Part shown: piece after piece, positions 27,040 through 36,248 of the stretch
Numbering within the stretch: the first letter of the stretch is position 1
Layout: each line of letters starts with the position of its first letter
DNA from: Vasconcelosia minhoensis LEGE 07310
GTDB lineage: Bacteria; Cyanobacteriota; Cyanobacteriia; Phormidesmidales; Phormidesmidaceae
Length of the DNA: 64,000 nucleotides
Assembly: GCF_015207255.1 (NCBI RefSeq)
Contig: NZ_JADEXG010000002.1
Location: forward strand, 97,016-161,015
Direction of reading: 5' to 3'
Position numbers and translations under genes: made by a program
The notes under the pieces: model-generated
What the model saw: the letters and a program-made list of their open reading frames with translations, nothing else
What the model was told of the DNA's origin: nothing
Database searches by the model: none

Positions 27040-27483
27040 TTAGTTATTATCGTCAACCCAGACATCGATCGTACTGGCGTAGTTTCCTGGATCCTGTAGA
27101 GCTGCTGGGCGGTATAGGATATAGAGATCCCGGCTATGATTTCCAGCGCCGCTCGTGGTGTAGGTGTATACTGACCCGGATGGCACTGAAAAGTCTCCCT
27201 CTGAAGGCGCTACATCATTATCGAGGACGGTGACCACCTGAAAATCAATATCTACCCCATCAGGCTTGGTGAGCGAGCCAGAAGTTACAGAAAGCGTTAA
27301 GCCCAGGGCACTATCCGTGGAAAAGGATAGGTCGGCCACTTTAACAATATGGGTTGTCGCTGTTCCCTCTCCGTCCAGGTCCAGAGAACTGACGACAGCA
27401 GTTGGACTGGTCGCGAGTGTAGGTAGCGCTAGAGCAGGAGTGGGGATTGCAGATAGGAAGAGAATCAGAAACCCCAGTTTCAT
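27040..27483 (-). CDS. Fimbrial subunit 2 (pilin-like, paralogue of 27917-28408)
   Basis: Small exported protein of about 147 aa with signal peptide MKLGFLILFLSAIPTPALAL. The mature part is beta-rich and shares a diagnostic skeleton with the other subunit: VKVADL near the middle, and RDLYILYRPAALQDPGNYAS at the end. No cysteine is present, unlike many pilins. The ATG at 27483 is preferred; a GTG at 27501 directly abutting AGGGGG would add six residues. Lower Thr/Ala repetitiveness suggests a minor or tip subunit rather than the main one. It lies between two copies of the palindromic element. Confidence 0.78.
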   Translation of the reverse strand: MKLGFLILFLSAIPTPALALPTLATSPTAVVSSLDLDGEGTATTHIVKVADLSFSTDSALGLTLSVTSGSLTKPDGVDIDFQVVTVLDNDVAPSEGDFSVPSGSVYTYTTSGAGNHSRDLYILYRPAALQDPGNYASTIDVWVDDNN

Positions 27484-27616
27484 GAGTTTGATACGAATCA
27501 CCCCCTAAGTCAGGGATTTCCCATAATGATCAGGAAAGGCTATTTCGGCACAATAGTTTTTATTAATACGATTGGAGAATTAAGTACCTGAGCATTGAAA
27601 TTTACATAAAAGAACT

Positions 27617-27743
27617 TGTCATTCCGAGCAGAGCGTAGACGCTTGCGGCTTCCCGCAGGGTGGAATCTCTCGAACGCTGATGCTTCTGGGTGAGATGCCT
27701 CGACCAGTTACGCTTTCAGCGTCGCTCCGCGAACGGCATGACA
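27617..27743. repeat. Palindromic interspersed element, copy 2 with internal insert
   Basis: Same ends and core as 26903-26980, but longer because of two insertions with GTAGACGCTTGCGGCTTCCC and CAGCGTCGCTCCGCGAAC motifs common in cyanobacterial interspersed repeats. With the terminator at 27832 it fills much of the 27502-27916 gap. Confidence 0.75.
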
Positions 27744-27831
27744 TCAGGTTTTGCTCTGCAAAAGGCATGTAATTAATTTTGATTGACTACTTAGCATTGT
27801 AATACTTAAGCGATTCAGTCTTAGCTTAGAA

Positions 27832-27868
27832 AACAAAAGGGCGGGGGTCATTTCCCCGCCCTTTTGTT
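27832..27868 (-). terminator. Strong terminator after the first pilin gene
   Basis: A 15-bp perfect stem, AACAAAAGGGCGGGG with CCCCGCCCTTTTGTT, around a 7-base loop, with T-rich stem ends. It lies between the first pilin and the rest of the cluster, so it could lower expression of chaperone and usher relative to the main subunit. Confidence 0.85.
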
Positions 27869-27916
27869 CTTCAGCTATAGACACAAGTCAGATACAGGGG
27901 ATCAAGGTAGGATGAC

Positions 27917-28408
27917 CTAGATGTCGGTCACAGTCACAGTGATGGTGCTGGTATAAGTGCCTGGATCTAAAAGAGCAGGGGCGTCATACTCAATATAAAG
28001 ATCTCGGGCAGCTACACCGCTAGCGAAATCAGTCACTGACTTGCTGTCGCTCGTAGCCGTGAAGTCAGTCGCGACTGGAGTCGCAGCCCCATCCGCAACA
28101 ATTAGAACTTGGTAAGCTAAACTACCAGTACCATTGGTCAAACTGCCACCGGCGGCAGCGGCCAGCGTGACACCTTGACTATTATTGGATGAGAGGGCCA
28201 TATCGGCTACCTTAACTACCGTGTCAGCGGCGGCAGTGCCTTGGCCCGCCAGGCTCAGAGTAGTCGCCCCTGCTGTAGCGGTTGAGGTGACGCTGCTAGT
28301 ACTCGCGACAGTGCCACTGAGGTTAACGGTATCGGCAAAGGCCGGGGCGCTGAATGCGATCGCGCCCACTAGAGCACCGGCAGTGATTGCAAAACGACGT
28401 AATAACAT
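27917..28408 (-). CDS. Major fimbrial subunit candidate (pilin-like)
   Basis: Exported 163-aa protein with signal peptide MLLRRFAITAGALVGAIAFS, cleaved near APAFA. The mature start VNLSGTVASTSSVTSTA has alternating hydrophobic residues, as expected of a donor strand. The middle contains VVKVADMALSSNNSQGVTL and the end RDLYIEYDAPALLDPGTYTS, shared with the paralogue at 27040. It is extremely rich in Ala, Thr, Ser and Val and has no Cys. Its position as first gene, with a terminator right after it, is typical of a highly expressed major pilin. DUF4402 or spore-coat-U-like families are the nearest guess. Confidence 0.8.
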   Translation of the reverse strand: MLLRRFAITAGALVGAIAFSAPAFADTVNLSGTVASTSSVTSTATAGATTLSLAGQGTAAADTVVKVADMALSSNNSQGVTLAAAAGGSLTNGTGSLAYQVLIVADGAATPVATDFTATSDSKSVTDFASGVAARDLYIEYDAPALLDPGTYTSTITVTVTDI

Positions 28409-28423
28409 AGTAATTCTCCTAAA

Positions 28424-28462
28424 GGCTTATGGACTGGGCTTATGGACTGGGCTTATGGACTA
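28424..28462. repeat. Three tandem 13-bp units in the pilin leader
   Basis: GGCTTATGGACTG occurs three times in a row (last unit ends in A) in the 5' untranslated region of the first pilin gene. Copy number changes could alter leader structure. The rest of the 28409-28799 gap is presumably promoter; nothing else is recognised. Confidence 0.8.
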
Positions 28463-28799
28463 GATTTTTTGGGTTGAAGGAATCACCGCTTGAATAGGGA
28501 ATCTCATCTCGTCTCCGGAAAGTGAGTCTTTTTCAGGCTGTCCCAAGGGTTTTCCTCTACTCCCATAATAGGAAGTATGCCTATCTAACCTCTCAGAGAA
28601 GGTACGGAACTTGGGCCGGGAAAGTCAATCAAATCTCTCGTGGAAGTACGGAGCAGTTGCTGTTAACCCCAGTCGAAAGTTGATTAACTCAGGAGATTCT
28701 GGTCTTAAAGACAAAAGGGGATGGCAATGGATTTGCCTACCCCCGGTTTCAGAAAATGGGTTAGCTGGTCAGCTTACTGAGCTATTGACGGGCGTAAAC

Positions 28800-31700
28800 T
28801 CAAACCATCGTAAAGTCTGCTGCGCTCAAGTCAGCAGTCGATACGTTTAGCAGGGCTAGAACCTCGTCGTTGAAGCTAATTTCGCTGCCCGTCAGGGTTA
28901 GCTGGCCGAAGGACAGGCCGTCTGCTAAACCAATTAGGTCGATTCCTATCTCAAAATCCACAATGGTATCGGTGCCTTCGCCTGCCGCTAAGACAAAGGT
29001 ATCGCTGCCCTGACCGCCGGAGAAATCGTCGCCAGTCAGGGTGTCGTTGCCGAGGCCGCCGCGCAGCAGGTCATCACCGTCGTCACCCCAGATCAGATCA
29101 TCGCCGGCATCACCAAACAGCATGTCGTTGCCGCCTTTGCCGCCGATGCGATCGTTGCCATCGCCGCCGCGTATGATGTCATTACCGCCCGAGCTGCCCT
29201 GGGGACTGCGGTCGTTTAGGTCGCCCCGCAGAATGTCATCGCCCGCTTCACCAAAAATCTGGTCGTCGCCCAGGCCGCCAGCGATGGTGTCATCGCCGTC
29301 GCCGCCGAAGAGAAATTCATCCCCGGCAGCGCCAATCAGCATATTGGCATCGCGATCGCCCTGAAGAATATTGCGCTCCAGGCCAGCAATCCCTAGGCGC
29401 GGATCGACGTTCAAAGGCTGATCTAGGCCCAGCAGGATAATCTCGTTATTGTCAATTTCCTCACCCGAGAAATCGCGACCCACAGAGAAGGGATAGTTGT
29501 TATCATTGGCGACCAGGATCGTGCTTTCATCGATCACCAAGACATCTTCGATCGTGACGAAGGGGAAGGTAAAGCTATCATCCCCATCGCCATCGAGGTC
29601 GTTGGGATCGGCGATATCGAGCAGGTCAGCAATCTCAGTTTTTTCAACAAACCCGTCGAAGTCTAATTTCGACAGGTCTACCTTGAAGACCTTCTTGAAC
29701 TCAGCCGCTGCGGCCTGGCCGCCGTCGCGTTCGATCACCAGGTACTCGTCTTCATTCACCGGGGTGAAATCGCCGATAGCGTGGTTGGGCTGAGCCAGCT
29801 GATAGCGGCCCAGGATTCCGGCGAACTCGCTGCTGGCCACGTCGAATTCATAAATCCGCAGGGAGCCCTCAGGATCGCCAAAAACGGTACCCTCTAGCAT
29901 CGGATAAAGGGTCTGGCGGTCAGGGCTAAAGGCCATGCCTTCGTAGCCGCGAGAGCCGCGCAGGTTGGCGAATTCTTCCGCCGTTTCAAACTGTTCGATT
30001 ACAATCCGCCCGGTTTCGGGGTAGTCGGTGAAAAAGCCATCGACGCCCAGCTCAATCAGCTGGCGGAATTCTTCGCCTGGGGTCTGGGGGTTGCCTTCAG
30101 CATCTAGGGTCAGATAGCGCTCCTCATCCCGCAGGGTGTAGGGATGCACCTGCAAACCGGCGCTGTGGGCAAAGTCAATCAGCGGAAAGACTTCGCCCGT
30201 CAGCTGGCTGGTAATTTGGGCCGCGCCGTCGCCGTCCCCATCGACCGGCTTTTCTAAGGCCTTCCGCAGTAGAATGCTGTTCTTCCAAGGGCCAGCGCCG
30301 TCGGCATAGGTGCTGATAACGTCAAAGGCGGCTTGGTTGGCTAGGTTCTGATAGGTGGGGGCGGCAGCAAAGTCGATCAGGTCGGCCAGGCCGCCGTAGA
30401 TTTCCTTCAGCTCTGCTTCAGATTTGTCTGCGTTGACGACAAAATCGTAGGGTACCGAGAAGCCGCCGCCGCCCGCGTTGATAAAGGCGCTTTCGATATC
30501 GCCAAACAGCTGCACCAGCTGGAGATTGTCGAGTCCGGCAGCCGGAAGAATTTTATCCCGCAGCTCGATCAGGTTAGCAACCTCAAAGGACTGAATAAAA
30601 ATACGACTGCGATTGGTAAAGCCGGTTTCAACCAGGGTCTCGACCAGGGGTTCTTCTAGAGAGAGTCCCTGCTGGTTGAAGAAGGTCGGATGCTTGGTTT
30701 CAGGATAGATGCCGATCGGGCGGCCTACCTCAGCGCTGACTTCCTGGACCAGCTCAATTACTTCCTGGAAGGTCGGAATTTCAAACAGGCCATTGTATTC
30801 CTGATTGCGGAAGCTCAGCGGCTGAATCGCCCGCACCTGCTTAATTTCTTCCAGGGTAAAGTCTTCGGCAAACCAGCCGCCGACCAGGGCACCGTCCAAA
30901 TTTTTGACGGTCAGCTTATCGGCAAACTGTTCTAGAGAGGCAATGTTAGTTGTCGCGGAGGTAACAATTGGGTTGCCGTTGTCATCGAAAACAATCTCGC
31001 CATTTTCATCCAGCCGTACAACGCCAATCATCGGCTCATGCCGGGCAATCAGCACGCCGTCACGGGTAGAAACCAGGTCGGGCTCGACAAAGTCTGCGCC
31101 CTGGTAAATCGCTAGCCGATAGCCTTCCAGGGTATGCTCTGGGAAGTCGCCGCTCGCGCCTCGATGGCCGACAATAATTGGGGTCTGGCCGTTAAGCGAG
31201 TTGAAGTCGAAGTCAGGATTCTGGGGCGATCGCACTTGATCAGAAACCAGCTTATCGCGCACCGGGTCGCCCGTGCGGGCAAAGTCAGTAAAGAAGCCGT
31301 CTGCGCCGATGTCGATCAGCTGCTCAAACTCTGCTTCGGGGGTTTGGGGCGTGCCGTCGGGCGTTAGGGTAAGATAGCGCTCTTCATTGCGCAGGGTGTA
31401 GGGGTGAACCTGCAATCCTGCCGCGTGGGCATCTGTGATAAAGGGCGTAATTTCGCCAGTGAGCTGAGTGGTAATTTGAGCTTCGCCATCGCCGTTGCCA
31501 TCGACAGGCTCTTCTAGCGCTTCCCGCAGCAGAATATTGTTCTTCCAGGGGCCAGCGCCTTCGGCATAAAGATTGCTGATGGTCTTTAGAAACTCTGGGC
31601 TGTCCAGGTCGCTGTAAACCGTAGTCGCTGACAGCGGATTTTCGACAGCAGCTAAGAACTCTGCACCATAGATCGCTTCCAGGTCATTACCCTGGGCGAC

Positions 31701-33017
31701 GTTGAAGCGAATGTCATAGGGCGCAGAAAACCCTGAACCTACGGGCGCGTCGGGTAGGGTGTTGCCATAGAGCTGCACCAGGGGTAGGTCACCCAGTCCC
31801 GCCTCATCGAGCTGACCCTGAAGCGCAATGAGATTTTGGAATTCAAAAGATTGAATAAAAATGCGGCTGGGGTCTGTGAAGCCGGTTTTTTGGAGAACTT
31901 CAATCAAAGGATCTTCTAAGGAGAGACCCTGCTCATCAAAGAAGATGGGATGCTTGGTCTCAGGATAGATGCCGACTTTGACGCCGGTGTCGGCTTCGAC
32001 CTGCTGCACCAGCTCGATCACTTCCTCAAAAGTGGGAATCTCAAACAGGCCATCAAAGGCTGAGTCGCGGAAGCCCAAAGCCTGTACCGCTCGGATTTGC
32101 TTAATTTCCTCCAGGGTGAAGTCTTCGGCAAACCAGCCGCCGACTAAGGAACCATCCAGCTCTTTAACGGTGAGCCTATCGGCAAACTGCTCCAGCTCCG
32201 CGACGTTGGTGGTGGCGGAGGTGACGACCGGGTCGCCGTTTTCATCTAAGACAATCTCGCCCGCTTCATCCAGCTGGACGACGCCAATCATCGGCTCATG
32301 CCGGGCGATCAGCACGCCGTCTTGGGTGCTTACCAGGTCGGGTTCGATGAAGTCAGCCCCAGCCGCGATCGCGGCCCGATAGCTTTCCAGCGTATGCTCG
32401 GGAAAGTCGCCGCTCGCGCCCCGATGACCGATCACGAGTGGCTCCTGGCCGTTGAGCGTATCCAGCTCTACCGGGTTTGGCGTTGGAATCGGCGCTTCCA
32501 GCAGCTCACCCTGGCTGTTGAAATGCAGCAGGAAGGGGCCAAACTCTTCGCCCACCCAAATATCGCCGCTGCCGTCAATCACAAAGGACTCAATATCGAA
32601 ATCGGCCCCGGTCAGAAATCGCTCTGGGCTGTCCTGGTTTTGAATCTCAAAGGGAATCAGGCCGTTCGGGTCGGAGAGCTGGACAAAGGCCTGAACCTCG
32701 ACGCTGGTGTCGCCGTCTTCCGTACCGGCAAAGCTCGGGTCTACCTGGTAAAGGCGCAGCAGATAGTCGGTGCTATTGGCCTGACCGCCAAAGCCGTTGT
32801 CTGAAAGGAACCAAAAGGTGTCGCCGTCGCTGCCGGAGGCGAACTGGACGCCGCTGAAGCCCTGCACGGGCTGACCGTCGAAGGGGCCGGTGCGCCCGTT
32901 GGCAGAGATGGGTTGGATACGCGCGATCGCGTCAATCAGGCCGTTATCTGAGCCAGACGGCGGGCCTTCAGCAAAGGTATCGGCGGGCAGAGAAGCAAAC
33001 CCTTTTAAGGTAACCAT
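28800..33017 (-). CDS. Giant RTX exoprotein: phytase-like domain split by two GDPD domains
   Basis: Secreted phosphodiesterase of 1405 aa. Residues 1-180 begin an 'esterase-like activity of phytase' domain (FSGVQFASGSDGDTFWFLSD), which resumes after ~1010 (GSRGYEGMAFSPDRQTLYPM). Between them are two tandem glycerophosphodiester phosphodiesterase domains, ~193-587 and ~613-1010. Each has HRGASGDFPEHTLE, a metal-binding EPDLVST motif and a catalytic ARHEPMIG. The tail from ~1250 has GGxGxDxx RTX calcium-binding repeats and a DTIVDFEIG end typical of type I secretion; no N-terminal signal is present. GAGG lies five bases before the ATG. Likely role: hydrolysing phosphodiesters outside the cell. 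Confidence 0.9.
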   Translation of the reverse strand: MVTLKGFASLPADTFAEGPPSGSDNGLIDAIARIQPISANGRTGPFDGQPVQGFSGVQFASGSDGDTFWFLSDNGFGGQANSTDYLLRLYQVDPSFAGTEDGDTSVEVQAFVQLSDPNGLIPFEIQNQDSPERFLTGADFDIESFVIDGSGDIWVGEEFGPFLLHFNSQGELLEAPIPTPNPVELDTLNGQEPLVIGHRGASGDFPEHTLESYRAAIAAGADFIEPDLVSTQDGVLIARHEPMIGVVQLDEAGEIVLDENGDPVVTSATTNVAELEQFADRLTVKELDGSLVGGWFAEDFTLEEIKQIRAVQALGFRDSAFDGLFEIPTFEEVIELVQQVEADTGVKVGIYPETKHPIFFDEQGLSLEDPLIEVLQKTGFTDPSRIFIQSFEFQNLIALQGQLDEAGLGDLPLVQLYGNTLPDAPVGSGFSAPYDIRFNVAQGNDLEAIYGAEFLAAVENPLSATTVYSDLDSPEFLKTISNLYAEGAGPWKNNILLREALEEPVDGNGDGEAQITTQLTGEITPFITDAHAAGLQVHPYTLRNEERYLTLTPDGTPQTPEAEFEQLIDIGADGFFTDFARTGDPVRDKLVSDQVRSPQNPDFDFNSLNGQTPIIVGHRGASGDFPEHTLEGYRLAIYQGADFVEPDLVSTRDGVLIARHEPMIGVVRLDENGEIVFDDNGNPIVTSATTNIASLEQFADKLTVKNLDGALVGGWFAEDFTLEEIKQVRAIQPLSFRNQEYNGLFEIPTFQEVIELVQEVSAEVGRPIGIYPETKHPTFFNQQGLSLEEPLVETLVETGFTNRSRIFIQSFEVANLIELRDKILPAAGLDNLQLVQLFGDIESAFINAGGGGFSVPYDFVVNADKSEAELKEIYGGLADLIDFAAAPTYQNLANQAAFDVISTYADGAGPWKNSILLRKALEKPVDGDGDGAAQITSQLTGEVFPLIDFAHSAGLQVHPYTLRDEERYLTLDAEGNPQTPGEEFRQLIELGVDGFFTDYPETGRIVIEQFETAEEFANLRGSRGYEGMAFSPDRQTLYPMLEGTVFGDPEGSLRIYEFDVASSEFAGILGRYQLAQPNHAIGDFTPVNEDEYLVIERDGGQAAAAEFKKVFKVDLSKLDFDGFVEKTEIADLLDIADPNDLDGDGDDSFTFPFVTIEDVLVIDESTILVANDNNYPFSVGRDFSGEEIDNNEIILLGLDQPLNVDPRLGIAGLERNILQGDRDANMLIGAAGDEFLFGGDGDDTIAGGLGDDQIFGEAGDDILRGDLNDRSPQGSSGGNDIIRGGDGNDRIGGKGGNDMLFGDAGDDLIWGDDGDDLLRGGLGNDTLTGDDFSGGQGSDTFVLAAGEGTDTIVDFEIGIDLIGLADGLSFGQLTLTGSEISFNDEVLALLNVSTADLSAADFTMV

Positions 33018-33079
33018 TTACACCTCTAATTCAATTGATTGCGAACAACAAAGCAGAGAATATGGGTCAGGCAAAGTAG

Positions 33080-33114
33080 AGGTCTGAGAATCTTTTCAGA
33101 GGATTCTCAGACCT
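33080..33114 (-). terminator. Hairpin between the two RTX phosphatase genes
   Basis: A perfect 13-bp stem (AGGTCTGAGAATC and GATTCTCAGACCT, loop 9) lies in the 210-bp gap. It may terminate the alkaline phosphatase transcript or insulate the two genes. There is no strong T-run, so classification is tentative. Confidence 0.5.
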
Positions 33115-33227
33115 GATAAACGTCTAGGTAAACCGTCTCATCCAGAGATTAAATGGACATTGTGAGGACGTTAAACTCAGTAATTTTGATTTGAGGCAGG
33201 TCTGTGGTAGTCAGATTGCTGAAGGCC

Positions 33228-36104
33228 CTATACCGACACAAAGCTAGCCTCAGTCAGCTCAGACGCGGCCACCCCATTCTCAAAAGTCGCCAGGGTTTCA
33301 TCTTCGAAGACGATAGCGTTACCGCTCAAGGTCAGTGCGCCAAAGCTGAGGCCATCGACTAGACCGATGAAATCAGTGCCGACTTCAAAGTCCATAATCA
33401 TGTCGGTGCCTTCGCCTGCGGCTAGGACAAAGGTATCGCTGCCGCTACCGCCAGAGAAGTCATCCCCGGTGAGGGTGTCGTTGCCCAGGCCGCCGCGCAG
33501 CAAGTCGTCGCCGTCGTCACCCCAGATCAGGTCGTCGCCATTGCCGCCGATCAGGGTGTCGTTGCCCGACTTACCTCCAATACGGTCGTTACCCGCACCG
33601 CCATCGATGAAATCGTCACCGCCAGGTTCACCCACTTGAGGAGAGCGGGAGTTGCGATCGCCGCGAGCGATATCATCGCCAGCACCGCCGCTGATGTAGT
33701 CATTGCCGAGGCCACCTGCTAAAACGTCAGCGCCTTCACGGCCCATAATCATGTCGCCTTCGTCACCACCGACAAGCTCTTCGTCAGCGTCGTAGCCGTT
33801 AATGAAGTTCTCGGTTCCCGTCAGCGACATCCCCATCGTTTGGGCAATGTGCACCTGGTCTACAAAGTTGGCAATGCCGGGGACTTCCTTGCCATAGCTG
33901 GTAAAGCCTTCGCCCTCAAAACCGGCGAGCAGGTCAGAGCCATCGCCTTCGTAATAGACCGGAACGGGTATGGTGGTGTGGGTGCCCCAGCCGTATTTCA
34001 CAGCGGGATCAGAGCCCCAGTAGTGGCCAGAGCTAGGAACATCGGTGTTATCTGTTTTAACCAGAACTTCGCGTCCGTCTTCATCGAGGATAGGCGCGCC
34101 TTCCTCATCGACGTTGACCTCAACGATTGCCTCACCGGTTTCGCTATCCACCGCTGTCGTCAGCGCCTCAGCACCAAACTCGCGCAGTAGAGCAGGGAAG
34201 TCTTCATTCAGGGTGAAGTAGTGGTCGTGGTCGGCGGTGACGATGAGCAGGTTCTCTTCAAAGCCGCCGTTCTCACCGATCCAGTCGATCACGGTCTGCG
34301 CCGACTCCTCAAAGTCGAAGGTGGTGCCGATGTTGTTATCCAGGTTGTTGTCATGGGCCGACCAGTCGATATCGCCGCCTTCGATGGTGACCCAGAAGCC
34401 ATCCGGGTCGTCTCCCAAGACGTCCAGGGCGGCAGTGGTCATCTCGTTCAGGTTGGCGTTGACATTGACCTCGCTGGCAATGAATTCCTCAACCGTTTCA
34501 CCCTCTTTCAGCGGGCGAGTGGCATCGGTGCGGCTGCTCAGGCCGGTGTTGCTATAGTCGCTGTCGGCGGTGCGCCAGGGCAGGTTTCCACTCTGACCGC
34601 GAGCGCCATAGAGGCCAAACAGCTTTTCACCCGCGTTGACGTCAACGGTAGAAGCCACATCCAGCAGGGTTGCCCCGGCGTCTTCTCCGCGCTCCAAAAA
34701 GGTATAGCCGGTTTCACCACTGCGAAGGGACTCTAGCTGCTCTTCGCTGATGTATCGGAAGTCGCCGCGACCGTCGGGGTGACCGCCGCCCAGTACGAGC
34801 TCAGGCTGAGTTTCGTTGAGCAAATCGTAAACAATGTTGTCATCGGCAATCAGGTCGCCGTTTTCATCCAGGTTCTCAGCCCGCTCAGTCGGCGTGTACT
34901 TGTTGCGCTGGCTCACGTGGGCGACGGCAGCCGCAGGAGTCGCATGGCTGAAGGGCACTGAGCTGACCGTACCGAAGGACTTACCCAGCTCGCGAGCAGT
35001 TTCGCCCAGAGTTTCGAGGTCGTGCTCGTGAATTTCGACGCCGATCGCCCCGACGTAGGTCTTCTCACCCGCGTAGAGCGCCGTGGCCGTACCCGCAGAG
35101 TCTGGATAGAGGTTCTTGACGTATTCCGGATCGGGGTCAGGCAGCCAGGGTAGGGCGCGTCCTTTTTCTAGGTTATAAATCGGCAGGTTGCCACCCAGGG
35201 CTTCACCTACGGGAGTTTCCAGGTCAAAGCTAACGGTGCCGGAGTGCTCAATGGAGCCAGAAACTGGTGCAAAGCCATCTTCCAGGCTGAAGGTGAAGTC
35301 GGTAGCGTCAACGATATTGAAGCCCACTTGAAACTCGCCTTCAGCGGGAGACGCATCGCTGTCAGCACCGGTAAGCTCTAAGCCAGCTTCGTCACCCAGC
35401 AGCTCGGTATCTAGGAAAACGCTGGTCACGCCAGAGTCGATCGTGGTGGCAGCAGCATCGCCTGAGACAGCAGCATCGATGCGAGCATCCCCAACATCGG
35501 CACCCGCCAGGTCCTCGTCTCCGAGCAGGGCGGCCAGCTCAGGGGAAACTAGCAGGTCTGCGCCGCTGATCTCTAATACGCCGTCTTCGGTCTCAAATAC
35601 TTCAGGGTTGCTGAGATCGAACAGGGGTACATCCAGGTCTACCGTGTCGGCTACGAAGAAACCGCTAGCGGTGTCGCTAACCCGGGCTGCGTCAAAGCCG
35701 ACGGTGAAATTGCCGACATCTAGCGGGGTCGTTTCAGTATTGAAAACCGGGTCTTCGTCAAAACCGTCTGAATCCCGCAGCTCAGGGAAGAAGCCTTCTA
35801 CCAGCGCGGGGTCGGTACTGAACTCGAAACCTTCACGAGGAGGCGCATCGCCGGTTTCATGGAGTAGCGGATCACCCTGTAGGGCAGAGTTGCCCTTATC
35901 ACCGTCGATATAGGTATTGCTAGTGGTGGCAATAGAGTAACCTTCTAAGTTCTGAAAGCTGAGGCCAGTCCCTTTGCCTTCGGTGTAGAAGTCGCTGAGG
36001 GTATCGCCCGTGGCACCCTCGTTAATTGCTTTCTGAATTGCAGCGGCTCGGGCCATCTCCCAGCCCATACCGTCGCCGATCATAATGATTACGTTCTTAG
36101 CCAT
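33228..36104 (-). CDS. RTX alkaline phosphatase (PhoA-like)
   Basis: Secreted phosphomonoesterase of 958 aa. The alkaline phosphatase core starts at residue 1 ([12 protein letters not shown], metal ligand Asp11) with the phosphorylated Ser336 in YPDSAGTAT. Further metal ligands lie in [18 protein letters not shown] and [10 protein letters not shown]. An insertion of about 185 residues (~120-305, beta-rich and acidic) separates the first metal ligand from the nucleophile. Residues ~770-885 are RTX repeats, almost identical to those of the GDPD gene downstream, followed by a type I secretion end. No signal peptide. It probably releases phosphate from organic esters together with the GDPD exoprotein; a Pho-box-like cluster lies upstream. 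Confidence 0.92.
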   Translation of the reverse strand: MAKNVIIMIGDGMGWEMARAAAIQKAINEGATGDTLSDFYTEGKGTGLSFQNLEGYSIATTSNTYIDGDKGNSALQGDPLLHETGDAPPREGFEFSTDPALVEGFFPELRDSDGFDEDPVFNTETTPLDVGNFTVGFDAARVSDTASGFFVADTVDLDVPLFDLSNPEVFETEDGVLEISGADLLVSPELAALLGDEDLAGADVGDARIDAAVSGDAAATTIDSGVTSVFLDTELLGDEAGLELTGADSDASPAEGEFQVGFNIVDATDFTFSLEDGFAPVSGSIEHSGTVSFDLETPVGEALGGNLPIYNLEKGRALPWLPDPDPEYVKNLYPDSAGTATALYAGEKTYVGAIGVEIHEHDLETLGETARELGKSFGTVSSVPFSHATPAAAVAHVSQRNKYTPTERAENLDENGDLIADDNIVYDLLNETQPELVLGGGHPDGRGDFRYISEEQLESLRSGETGYTFLERGEDAGATLLDVASTVDVNAGEKLFGLYGARGQSGNLPWRTADSDYSNTGLSSRTDATRPLKEGETVEEFIASEVNVNANLNEMTTAALDVLGDDPDGFWVTIEGGDIDWSAHDNNLDNNIGTTFDFEESAQTVIDWIGENGGFEENLLIVTADHDHYFTLNEDFPALLREFGAEALTTAVDSETGEAIVEVNVDEEGAPILDEDGREVLVKTDNTDVPSSGHYWGSDPAVKYGWGTHTTIPVPVYYEGDGSDLLAGFEGEGFTSYGKEVPGIANFVDQVHIAQTMGMSLTGTENFINGYDADEELVGGDEGDMIMGREGADVLAGGLGNDYISGGAGDDIARGDRNSRSPQVGEPGGDDFIDGGAGNDRIGGKSGNDTLIGGNGDDLIWGDDGDDLLRGGLGNDTLTGDDFSGGSGSDTFVLAAGEGTDMIMDFEVGTDFIGLVDGLSFGALTLSGNAIVFEDETLATFENGVAASELTEASFVSV

Positions 36105-36206
36105 GATGTATTAAGCCCAATGGGAAAACTGAATGAGTCTGAGAAGCACTATCAGGAGCAGAGCGTTTCTGTCCCTAAAATCACCAAGGCCTATGCTTTC
36201 ACGGCC

Positions 36207-36248
36207 AAATTAACTTTTCATGATGCAAGGGTTAAGATGGCTATTAAC
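36207..36248 (-). promoter_or_regulatory. Possible Pho-box cluster upstream of the alkaline phosphatase
   Basis: On the minus strand, GTTAATAG, CTTAACCC and GTTAATTT occur at 36248, 36236 and 36214. The TTAA cores are 12 and 22 bases apart, near the 11-base period of cyanobacterial SphR/PhoB sites. Spacing is imperfect. The rest of the 36105-36523 gap shows nothing recognisable. Confidence 0.4.

Noticed and set aside
28424..28462. CRISPR array
   Set aside because: The three 13-bp units are adjacent without spacers, and no cas genes are present.
29041..29364. Plus-strand Ser/Pro-rich frames across the RTX regions
   Set aside because: They are antisense to the glycine/aspartate RTX repeats, which create long open frames by codon bias.
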